Shown here: one piece after another, positions 45,598 through 52,552 of the stretch
Layout of the letters: every line of letters begins with the position of its first letter
Position numbering within the stretch: position 1 is the stretch's first letter
NCBI GenBank assembly: GCA_964401845.1
Contig: CAYOAD010000001.1
Span: 5,035 to 69,034 of the forward strand
Reading direction: 5' to 3'
Length of the DNA: 64,000 nucleotides
From: CAYFKJ01 sp964401845
Lineage (GTDB): Bacteria; Pseudomonadota; Alphaproteobacteria; UBA2966
Program-made: the position numbers and the translations under genes
Notes under the pieces: generated by a model
Database searches by the model: none
The model's input: the letters and a program-made list of their open reading frames with translations, nothing else
Told to the model about the DNA's origin: nothing

Positions 45598-46202
45598 GCT
45601 GTATCTCCGGCGGTTTGCGCGGCGGCGGCTTGGGTGGGAACGACGGCCGCCAGTTCATGGACAACCGTTTCCGCGTATCCCCGTTCGATCGCTTCCATGT
45701 TCTGGGCCAGCCCGGCGTCGCGAAAGTTGGCGGTGCTGAGGCCGTCCTTCAGTGATTCCAGGGACACGATGCCGGTCGCCTTGGCGAACGCACCGAGCAT
45801 CACGGTGTTGGTGATGGGCCGGCGGAAGATGCCCATGGCGATGCCGACGGCGTCACACAAGCCGGCCTTGACCAGCGTCGACGGCAGGTCGAGCTGGTTG
45901 ATGTCCTTTTGCGTCGCCTGCACCAGCGTGCCGTGATCGTTCATGCCGGCGAATACGTCGACGGCGTTGGCCACCGTGGGATCGATACAGATAATGCAGT
46001 CCGGATTGTAGATATTGGTGACGCTGCGAATTTCCTCGTCGCTGTAGCGCATGAAAGCCGCTACCGGTGCGCCGCGGCGTTCGAAGCCGAAGGACGGGAT
46101 CGCCGAAACGAATTTGCCTTCGGTCACCAGCGCCTTGGCCAATATCTTGGAGAGCAGGACGGCGCCCTGGCCGCCCCGGCCGTGAATTCGAATTTCGTAC
46201 AT
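45594..46202 (-). CDS. 2-oxoacid oxidoreductase gamma subunit (PadE/PorG-like)
   Basis: The 202-residue gamma subunit starts MYEIRIHGRGGQGAVLLSKI, the family signature, and contains SFGFERRGAPVAAFMRYSD. An AGGAA ribosome-binding site lies just before the start codon, inside the sequence that is duplicated around the N-run. It is the first gene of the five-gene operon gamma-delta-alpha-FAD-beta (46202 down to 41443). The promoter must lie in, or just beyond, the damaged region 46204-46527. Confidence 0.9.
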   Translation of the reverse strand: MYEIRIHGRGGQGAVLLSKILAKALVTEGKFVSAIPSFGFERRGAPVAAFMRYSDEEIRSVTNIYNPDCIICIDPTVANAVDVFAGMNDHGTLVQATQKDINQLDLPSTLVKAGLCDAVGIAMGIFRRPITNTVMLGAFAKATGIVSLESLKDGLSTANFRDAGLAQNMEAIERGYAETVVHELAAVVPTQAAAAQTAGDTA

Positions 46203-46203
46203 G

Positions 46204-46240
46204 TGTTCCTACAAGTCACGAATTGTGGTCCGACCGGACC
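46204..46240. repeat. 37-bp direct repeat, left copy at contig end
   Basis: The 37 bases ending at the N-run (begins TGTTCCTACAAGTCACGAAT, ends CCGACCGGACC) are identical to 46341-46377 on the other side. Two contig ends carrying the same terminal sequence point to an overlap that the scaffolder did not merge. A biological repeat cannot be excluded without reads. Confidence 0.85.
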
Positions 46241-46340
46241 NNNNNNNNNNNNNNNNNNNNNNNNNNNNNNNNNNNNNNNNNNNNNNNNNNNNNNNNNNNN
46301 NNNNNNNNNNNNNNNNNNNNNNNNNNNNNNNNNNNNNNNN
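46241..46340. other. Assembly gap of 100 N
   Basis: Exactly 100 unknown bases, the conventional length for a gap of unknown size. It is flanked by identical 37-bp ends, so the real gap is probably zero or negative in length. It lies in the intergenic region between the divergent gamma-subunit and FAD-dehydrogenase genes and interrupts no gene. Confidence 0.97.
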
Positions 46341-46377
46341 TGTTCCTACAAGTCACGAATTGTGGTCCGACCGGACC
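46341..46377. repeat. 37-bp direct repeat, right copy at contig end
   Basis: Identical to 46204-46240. If the two copies are one, the true intergenic distance between the divergent genes is about 188 bp. Each copy ends with a short hairpin (GGTCC-GACC-GGACC). Confidence 0.85.
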
Positions 46378-46427
46378 GTGACCCCCGGCGCGCATTCTGC
46401 AATTTAGGGGGCAATTGCGCAATAACC

Positions 46428-46442
46428 CTATATTTAATATAG
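46428..46442. promoter_or_regulatory. 15-bp palindrome between the divergent oxidoreductase and dehydrogenase genes
   Basis: CTATATT-T-AATATAG is a perfect inverted repeat in an AT-rich block about 85 bp before the FAD-dehydrogenase start. Its position in the divergent promoter region, and its TATA-rich symmetry, suggest an operator, possibly for a GntR/UTRA-type regulator such as the one encoded at 51806. The rest of 46378-46527 shows only a promoter-like AT-rich stretch and a ribosome-binding site. Confidence 0.4.
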
Positions 46443-46527
46443 AATTAATTGAATGTCGCTTGTAGATCGTTGAAATCGCGAAATTTCCTCCACACGCATC
46501 GGTAACTGTTGTCGGAAAGGGGAATTT

Positions 46528-47961
46528 ATGGTGGCATTCACCGAGACCGATTGCCCCACTTCTCAATTAGGACGAACCATGAGCGAGCTGCTGGAAGGCC
46601 TGCGAGACATTCTCGGCGATAACGGATTACTGACGGACGACGACGCGAGGGAGCGTCATTCGACGGACACCAGCGGCTGGGGTGCTGCGACGCCGTTGGC
46701 GGTTGCCCGGCCGGCCTCGGTTGAGGAGGTGTCGGCGGTCATGAAGCTCTGTTCGGAGGCGGGCCAGTCGGTCACGCCGCAGGGCGGCCTGTCGGGACTT
46801 GCCGGCGGCGCGGTCCCGATCGGCGAAACTCTCGCGCTGTCGCTGGAGCGCATGCGCGGCGTCGTCGAACTGGATGCCGAGGGCGCCACCATGTCGGTGC
46901 TGGCCGGCACGACGCTGGAGGAAGCCCAGGATCATGCCGAGGAGCACGGCTTCCTGCTGGCGCTCGATCTTGGCGGACGGGGTTCCTGCCAGGTCGGTGG
47001 CAACGTCTCGACCAACGCGGGTGGCAACCGGGTAATCCGCTACGGTATGACGCGGGACCAGGTCCTGGGGCTGGAAGTCGTGCTGGCCGACGGCACGGTG
47101 ATCGACGCCACCAACCGGCTGATCAAAAACAACGCGGGCTTCGACCTTAAGCACCTCTTTATCGGTACGGAGGGTACTCTCGGCATCGTCACCAAGATCA
47201 TCTTTCGGCTGCGCCCGCTGCCCAAGAGCTGGAACGTTGCCTTCATGGGGCTCAACGACTTCAACAGCGCTATCCGTCTGCTGCGCCAGGCCGGACCGGG
47301 TCTCGGCGCCAATCTCTCCGCCTTCGAGGTGATGTGGCGGGATTTCCATGACACGGCGATGACGGCGGTTCCAACGTTGCGCCCGCCCTTGCAGGAAAGC
47401 TATCCGCTTTACGTCCTGATCGAAACACGCGGGATCGACGAGGAACGCGACCGCGACGATCTCGAACAATTTCTCGGCGCCATGATGGAACAGGAAATCG
47501 TCGCCGATGCCGTGGTCGCCGCTTCGCAATCCCAGGTCGAGCAGCTCTGGGCCATACGCGACGCCGCCGGCGATATCGTCCGCCACCACGGCACGATGGG
47601 CAACTTCGACGTCAGCATCCCGACCGTCGGCATGGATTCGTGGGTTAAGACCTGCCGGGCGGCGTTGCTGGAAAAATGGCCGAACGCCACGCCGGTTTTC
47701 TTCGGCCACATCGGCGACGGCAACATTCACTTGATTTTCGGCGGCGAAGGCTTCGAGCCGCCCGACAAGGAACCCGCGGAGGACATGGTTTATGGATTGG
47801 TGCGCGACTTCGAGGGCTCGATCGCGGCGGAGCACGGCATCGGACGCATGAAGCACAACTACCTGGGCCATTCGCGCACCGCCGCCGAAATCGAGCTGAT
47901 GAACACGCTCAAGCTGGCGCTCGATCCCAAGGGCATCCTCAATCCGGGCGCCGTGATCTAA
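46528..47961 (+). CDS. FAD-binding oxidase, GlcD / D-2-hydroxyacid dehydrogenase-like
   Basis: This 477-residue flavoprotein is of the VAO/PCMH type. The FAD-binding domain shows VTPQGGLSGLAGGAVPIG and DLGGRGSCQVGGNVSTNAGG, then GTEGTLGIVTKIIFRLRPLP. The C-terminal cap ends with the metal/substrate motif FFGHIGDGNIHLIF and AAEHGIGRMKHNYLGHSR. Relatives oxidise D-lactate, glycolate, D-2-hydroxyglutarate or D-mandelate-like acids to 2-oxoacids. The start at 46528 is supported by AAGGGGAA; MSELL at 46579 is an alternative. It is divergent from the PadE-I-like operon, for which it could make the 2-oxoacid. Confidence 0.88.
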   Translation: MVAFTETDCPTSQLGRTMSELLEGLRDILGDNGLLTDDDARERHSTDTSGWGAATPLAVARPASVEEVSAVMKLCSEAGQSVTPQGGLSGLAGGAVPIGETLALSLERMRGVVELDAEGATMSVLAGTTLEEAQDHAEEHGFLLALDLGGRGSCQVGGNVSTNAGGNRVIRYGMTRDQVLGLEVVLADGTVIDATNRLIKNNAGFDLKHLFIGTEGTLGIVTKIIFRLRPLPKSWNVAFMGLNDFNSAIRLLRQAGPGLGANLSAFEVMWRDFHDTAMTAVPTLRPPLQESYPLYVLIETRGIDEERDRDDLEQFLGAMMEQEIVADAVVAASQSQVEQLWAIRDAAGDIVRHHGTMGNFDVSIPTVGMDSWVKTCRAALLEKWPNATPVFFGHIGDGNIHLIFGGEGFEPPDKEPAEDMVYGLVRDFEGSIAAEHGIGRMKHNYLGHSRTAAEIELMNTLKLALDPKGILNPGAVI

Positions 47962-48017
47962 CTCCAACGAACCGTCCGCGCCAATTTATGGGCTGGATCG
48001 CAATCTTCAAATCATAT

Positions 48018-48035
48018 AGGTATACTTATATACCT
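48018..48035. promoter_or_regulatory. 18-bp inverted repeat ahead of the 2-oxoacid dehydrogenase operon
   Basis: AGGTATA-CTTA-TATACCT has perfect 7-bp arms and lies 50 bp before the E1 alpha start, in an AT-rich block. GTATA/TATAC half-sites are typical of operators of HutC-type (UTRA) GntR regulators, and a gene for such a regulator is the last gene of this operon (51806). Autoregulation is therefore a good guess. Confidence 0.5.
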
Positions 48036-48084
48036 TTTGTGCCGGAGGATGCGAAAGCATCCCTGGAAATCGAGGAGGACGGCG

Positions 48085-49248
48085 TTGGCCCGAAAACCCG
48101 CAAAGGCGAAATCCGGCAAGAAGGCGGAGCCTAAAGTCACCTGCCCGTTGGACGACGCCCAAAGCCGCAACATCCGCCAAGTCATCGACCAGAACGGCAA
48201 TCTGACCGGCGATTTGCCGGAACCGGATCTCGACCGCGACAGCCTTCTGCATCTTTACCGGACCATGGTTCTGGTGCGCGCCATCGATGAGCGCGGCTGG
48301 AAGCTGCAGCGCGCCGGACGGGTTGAGTTTTGGATACCTCACCGCGGTCTCGAAGCCGTACACAACGGCGCGACGCTGGCCTTCTCCATGGACGACTGGA
48401 TATTCATGGGCTACCGCCACCCCGGCACATTGCTGTTGCGCGGCGCACCGCTGGTGCAGCTCTTCGCCCAGTTTTTCGGCCGCCGGGACGAGCCCTTCAA
48501 GGGCCGCCGACTGCCGACGCTGATGGGCGACCGGCGCCTCAATGTCGTGCCCATGACGACCCAGGTCGGTTCCTACATCCCCCACGCCTGCGGCGCCGCC
48601 TGGGCGGCCCGGATCAAAGGCGACAAGACCCGCTTCCTCGCCATGTTCGGTGATGGTTCGAGTTCACGCGGCGAGTTCCACAGCGGCATGAACTTCGCCG
48701 GCGTCTTCAAACCGCCCGTCGTCTTTATCTGCGAGAACAACGGCTGGGCCATCTCGACGCCGCCCGACACGCAGACGGCTTCGGCCACTTTCGCCGAGAA
48801 GGGCGATGCCTACGGCGTGCGCAACTTGCTGGTTGACGGCAACGATGCCCTGGCGGTCTACGCCGTGACCAAGGAGGCGCGGGATCTGGCGCCCGAGATC
48901 GGCCCGACCCTGATCGAGGCTGTCACCTACCGCATGGGCTTTCACACCTCTTCGGACAATCCGGACCTTTACCGCACCGAGGCGGACGTCGCGGCGTGGG
49001 AGCCCTGGGACCCGCTGGTCAGACTGCGCAAGTATCTGGAAAACAAGGGCTATTGGATGGCCAAGGAAGAGAAGGCGCTGTGGAAGAAGTGCGAGGCCGA
49101 CATGAGCGCCTCCATCAAGGCGGCGGAGAACATGCCTTTCCCCGAACCCGAGACCATGTTCGACGATACCTTCGAGGAACTCACCTGGATGCTGGAGGAA
49201 CAGAAGGCCGCGCTGCTGGATGACCTCGGGCCGGAGGCCGGGCGATGA
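48085..49248 (+). CDS. 2-oxoacid dehydrogenase E1 component, alpha subunit
   Basis: This TPP-dependent decarboxylase subunit has 387 residues. The TPP/Mg motif is FGDGSSSRGEFHSGMNFAGV with FICENNGWAISTP, and the phosphorylation-loop region YRMGFHTSSDNPDLYR is of the branched-chain/acetoin type. A Lys/Ala-rich N-terminal tail precedes the core. The start is taken as TTG 48085 because GAGGAGG lies just before it; upstream ATGs lack such a site and add non-family residues. It overlaps E1 beta by 4 bp. The branched-chain 2-oxoacid dehydrogenase family fits best, but the true 2-oxoacid is unknown. Confidence 0.87.
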   Translation: MARKPAKAKSGKKAEPKVTCPLDDAQSRNIRQVIDQNGNLTGDLPEPDLDRDSLLHLYRTMVLVRAIDERGWKLQRAGRVEFWIPHRGLEAVHNGATLAFSMDDWIFMGYRHPGTLLLRGAPLVQLFAQFFGRRDEPFKGRRLPTLMGDRRLNVVPMTTQVGSYIPHACGAAWAARIKGDKTRFLAMFGDGSSSRGEFHSGMNFAGVFKPPVVFICENNGWAISTPPDTQTASATFAEKGDAYGVRNLLVDGNDALAVYAVTKEARDLAPEIGPTLIEAVTYRMGFHTSSDNPDLYRTEADVAAWEPWDPLVRLRKYLENKGYWMAKEEKALWKKCEADMSASIKAAENMPFPEPETMFDDTFEELTWMLEEQKAALLDDLGPEAGR

Positions 49249-50231
49249 GCAAGCTCACCGTACTGGAATCGATCAACGCCGCCATGGGGCACGAGATGGA
49301 GCACGATCCGGATGTCGTGCTGATGGGCGAGGACGTCGGCCAGGCCGGCGGCATCTTCCGCACCTCCACCGGCCTGCAGCAAAGGTTCGGCTCGCACCGC
49401 GTCATCGACACGCCACTGGACGAAAAGGGCATCGTCGCCCACGCCGTCGGCATGGCGCTCTACGGCCTGAAACCCATCGCCGAGATCCAATTCTCCGGCT
49501 TCATCCACGACGCTTTCGAGCACATCATGTTCTGCGCCGCGCGCTACCGCTGGGCCTCGGGCGGGCAATACAGCTGCCCCATGGTTATCCGCGCACCCTC
49601 GTTCGGCGGCATCAAAGGCGGGCTGTGGCATTCACAAAGCGTCGAGGCGTACTTCGTGCACCATGGCGGCGTGAAGATCGTCGCACCCGCGACGCCGGAG
49701 GACGCCTACCGCCTGACGCTGGCGGCCATCCGCGATCCCGATCCCGTGCTGGTCTGCGAGCCGGTCCCGCTCTACCGAGCCATGAGCGCCAATTTCGAAA
49801 CCGACGGCCAGGCCACCGAGATCGGTAAGGCCCACATCATCCGGCCCGGCAACGACGCCACCGTGATCACCTACGGCCCCATCCGTCACTGGGTGGCGGA
49901 GATCGCCGACGATCTGGCGGACGAAGAAGGCTACGACATCGAGGTCATCGATTTGCGCACGCTGATCCCCTTCGACATCGACTGCATCCTGCAATCGGTC
50001 AAGCGCACGGGCCGCGTGCTGACGGTTCACGAGGCACCCCTGAGCATGGGCTTTGGCGCGGAGCTTGCCGCTGTCATCCAGGAAAAGGCCTTCGGCTACC
50101 TCAAGACGCCGATCCAGCGCGTCGCCGCCCCCGACGTGCCCTATCACTTCAGTATCGGCGACGAGGTTTACCGGCCCAACAAGACGCGCATCCGCAAGGC
50201 GATGCAACGCACCATGGAGTTCGAATTCTGA
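49245..50231 (+). CDS. 2-oxoacid dehydrogenase E1 component, beta subunit
   Basis: The 328-residue partner of E1 alpha has the transketolase-like pyrimidine domain (GEDVGQAGGIFRTSTGLQQR, DTPLDEKGIVAHAVGMALYG, EIQFSGFIHDAFEHI) and the C-terminal domain (EVIDLRTLIPFDIDCILQSV, RVLTVHEAP). It overlaps both neighbours (ATGA with E1 alpha, TGATG with E2), so all three subunits should be made together. Normal length for the family. Confidence 0.92.
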   Translation: MSKLTVLESINAAMGHEMEHDPDVVLMGEDVGQAGGIFRTSTGLQQRFGSHRVIDTPLDEKGIVAHAVGMALYGLKPIAEIQFSGFIHDAFEHIMFCAARYRWASGGQYSCPMVIRAPSFGGIKGGLWHSQSVEAYFVHHGGVKIVAPATPEDAYRLTLAAIRDPDPVLVCEPVPLYRAMSANFETDGQATEIGKAHIIRPGNDATVITYGPIRHWVAEIADDLADEEGYDIEVIDLRTLIPFDIDCILQSVKRTGRVLTVHEAPLSMGFGAELAAVIQEKAFGYLKTPIQRVAAPDVPYHFSIGDEVYRPNKTRIRKAMQRTMEFEF

Positions 50232-51445
50232 TGTTTGAATTTAGATTGCCGGACATCGGGGAAGGCATCAGCGAAGCACTGCTGATCGCCTGGACCGTCG
50301 CCGAGGGCGACCAGGTCGCCGAAGACGACGAGATCGCCACCATCAGCACCGACAAGGTCGACGTCGAACTGCCCGCGCCGCGCTCCGGCAAGGTGGTCGA
50401 GCTCTTGTGGAAGCCCGGCGATACCATTCCCGTCGGCGAGATTTTGGTACGCATTGACGACGGCAACGGTAGCGTCGGGGCGGAGCCGCAGAAGCAGACG
50501 AAGGCCAAAGCGAAAGCGACGGCGGCGCCGGAAGTCAAGGCCCCGCCGCCCGCCGCAACCGGCCCGTCGGCCGTCATCGCAGCACCCGCCACGCGCAAGC
50601 TGGCTGCCGAAATGAACATCGATCTCGCGACCGTCAGTGGCAGCGGCCAGGACGGCCGCATTCTCAAGCGCGATCTGGAGGCGATCGCCGCCAAACCGCC
50701 GGCGACCACCGCACGGCCCGCTGCGGACGGGCCGGAGGTCACGCGGGAGGGCCTGAGCGGTCCCCGCATGGCCGCTTTCGAACGCCTGAGCCAGTCCGTG
50801 CACACCCTGGCGCATTCGACCATGAGCTTCGAAGTCAGGGCCGACGGTATTCAGGGCCTGCTGGCGAAGCTTGCGCCGGCGGCGGAGGACGAGGGCGTCC
50901 GCCTGACCCACGCCGCCCTGTTCGCCGTCTGCGCTTCCCGCGCGCTGGTCAAGCACCCCCGCTTTAACGCCACCATCGACGAGGAAAACCGCGAACTGTT
51001 GTTGCACCGCGACGTCAACATGAGCATCGCCGTGGCCTCCGACAACGGCCTGCTGGTTCCTGTGGTGCGCAATATGGACGCCATGTCGCTGTGCTCGGCG
51101 GCCCGCGCCGTCGCCGATGTCGCCGTGCGCGGACGCGATGCCCGTCTGATGCCGGGCGACATGCAGGGCGGCACGTTCACGCTCTCCAACACCGGCAATC
51201 TGGAGCGCGCCACCCTGCTCTCGACGCGGCCCATCATCAATCCGCCGCAAACCGCGACGCTTTGGATGTCGCGCGTGCAGGACCGTCCCCGCGCCATTAA
51301 CGGCGAACTCAGCGTGGGTCCGATGCTGGCCTGCAGCCTGAGCTTCGATCACCGTTTTATCGACGGCGCCGACGGCACGCTGTTCATCAACGATCTCGCC
51401 GCCCTGCTGGAATGCCCGGAAGCCGCCATGGCCGCCGGGTCTTAG
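50231..51445 (+). CDS. 2-oxoacid dehydrogenase E2 component (dihydrolipoyl acyltransferase)
   Basis: The 404-residue E2 has one lipoyl domain with the modified Lys at K42 (ISTDKVDVELPAP), a Pro/Ala/Lys linker, a peripheral-subunit-binding domain near 116-152 (RKLAAEMNIDLATVSGSGQD) and the catalytic acyltransferase domain. The active site is FDHRFIDGADG with H374 and D378. The acyl group made by E1 is passed to CoA here. No E3 (dihydrolipoamide dehydrogenase) gene is in the window, so the complex must borrow one or use another oxidant, perhaps the AhpD-like protein next door. Confidence 0.92.
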   Translation: MFEFRLPDIGEGISEALLIAWTVAEGDQVAEDDEIATISTDKVDVELPAPRSGKVVELLWKPGDTIPVGEILVRIDDGNGSVGAEPQKQTKAKAKATAAPEVKAPPPAATGPSAVIAAPATRKLAAEMNIDLATVSGSGQDGRILKRDLEAIAAKPPATTARPAADGPEVTREGLSGPRMAAFERLSQSVHTLAHSTMSFEVRADGIQGLLAKLAPAAEDEGVRLTHAALFAVCASRALVKHPRFNATIDEENRELLLHRDVNMSIAVASDNGLLVPVVRNMDAMSLCSAARAVADVAVRGRDARLMPGDMQGGTFTLSNTGNLERATLLSTRPIINPPQTATLWMSRVQDRPRAINGELSVGPMLACSLSFDHRFIDGADGTLFINDLAALLECPEAAMAAGS

Positions 51446-51454
51446 GAGTTAGCC

Positions 51455-51796
51455 ATGTCAAAGGACTACGTCGAACGCGCCAAGGAAATCGACCTCAATG
51501 CCCGCAACCTTTATCAAGCCGCGCCCGACCTCATGGGGGCCTATCGCGGTCTGATGCAAAGCGCCTCGGCCGACGGCGTGCTCGACGCCAAGACCAAGGA
51601 GCTGATGGCGCTCTCCATCGCCGTCGTCACCCATTGCGAGGGCTGCATCACCTACCACGCCCGGGCCTGCGCCAAACACGGCGCCAGCAAGGAGGAGGTC
51701 GCGGAAACCATCGGCGTCGCGATCGAGATGGGCGGTGGACCGGCTGCCGTCTACGGTGCCGAAGCGCTGGCGGCCTTCGAGCAGTTCGCCAAGTAG
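51455..51796 (+). CDS. AhpD-like alkylhydroperoxidase / carboxymuconolactone decarboxylase family protein
   Basis: This 113-residue protein has the AhpD redox centre: E49, then CEGC (C61, C64) and H68, the same spacing as the Glu-Cys-Cys-His relay of AhpD. AhpD of Mycobacterium tuberculosis takes electrons from the lipoyl group of an E2 protein to feed peroxide reduction. Being encoded 9 bp after E2, this protein may do the same in this organism. GGAG precedes the ATG. It is single-domain, and no AhpC is nearby. Confidence 0.88.
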   Translation: MSKDYVERAKEIDLNARNLYQAAPDLMGAYRGLMQSASADGVLDAKTKELMALSIAVVTHCEGCITYHARACAKHGASKEEVAETIGVAIEMGGGPAAVYGAEALAAFEQFAK

Positions 51797-51805
51797 GACC
51801 ATTCA

Positions 51806-52549
51806 ATGGCCACCCAGGCGCTGCCGCAATACCGCCAGGTCGCCGAGACCCTACGCCGGCGAATTTTGAGCGGACAGTACCGCGAGGGCGACACCATCCC
51901 GCCGGTCACCGAACTCGAACGCATCTTCGGCGTCAGCAACATCACCATCCGCAAGGCGCTGGGCGTACTGGCCAATGACGGCTGGACGACCGGCCGGCGC
52001 GGCGTCGGTACCGTCGTCAATCCGCCGCCCCAGGGTCAGCGCGTCGAGATCGAGGTATCCGGCAACTTCCGTGAATGGCTCGATACCGCCAGCGCCACAA
52101 GCCACCCGATCAAGCAGGAGGTGCTTGATGTCCGGCGCGAAACCGCGCCGCCCGCCGTGGCGGGTGCTTTGGGCCGCCCCCCTGACGAAGCGGTTTGGTC
52201 GATGCGGCGCCTGCGCCGGCTGAAGGGCACACCGATTTCGTATCACGTGAATTATGGCCCGGTGGAAATCTTCGGCGGCATCGGCAAGCGCACCATGTCG
52301 GGCAACCGGAATTTCGTCGACGTCATGCGCCGGAATTGCGGCTTGAACCTCTGCCGCATGGATCAGACCGTCGAGGCCACAGTCGCCGACCGGGATCTCG
52401 CGGCCCTTCTACAGGTGTCGTTCGGCGCGCCGCTCTATTTCGTCGAAAACAGATATATTGCGGAGGAAGACGAAGTCGCCGCTGTCACGCACCTTTTTCT
52501 GCGCGGGGACCGGTACATCTACCGCGCCTCCATTCCACTGGACGGATAG
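51806..52549 (+). CDS. GntR-family transcriptional regulator, HutC/UTRA type
   Basis: The 247-residue regulator has an N-terminal winged helix-turn-helix (about 10-72; QVAETLRRRILSGQYREGDT, GVSNITIRKALGVLANDGW) and a C-terminal UTRA ligand-binding domain (SMRRLRRLKGTPISYHVNYG, LYFVENRYIAEEDEVAAVTH). UTRA regulators usually release DNA when they bind a pathway intermediate. It is the last gene of the E1-E2-AhpD operon and probably controls it through the inverted repeat at 48018-48035. Confidence 0.9.
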   Translation: MATQALPQYRQVAETLRRRILSGQYREGDTIPPVTELERIFGVSNITIRKALGVLANDGWTTGRRGVGTVVNPPPQGQRVEIEVSGNFREWLDTASATSHPIKQEVLDVRRETAPPAVAGALGRPPDEAVWSMRRLRRLKGTPISYHVNYGPVEIFGGIGKRTMSGNRNFVDVMRRNCGLNLCRMDQTVEATVADRDLAALLQVSFGAPLYFVENRYIAEEDEVAAVTHLFLRGDRYIYRASIPLDG

Positions 52550-52552
52550 AGC

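Noticed and set aside
46216..46566. Several frames running through the N-run
   Set aside because: Their translations contain X residues from the 100-N gap and come from the duplicated contig ends, so they are not genes.
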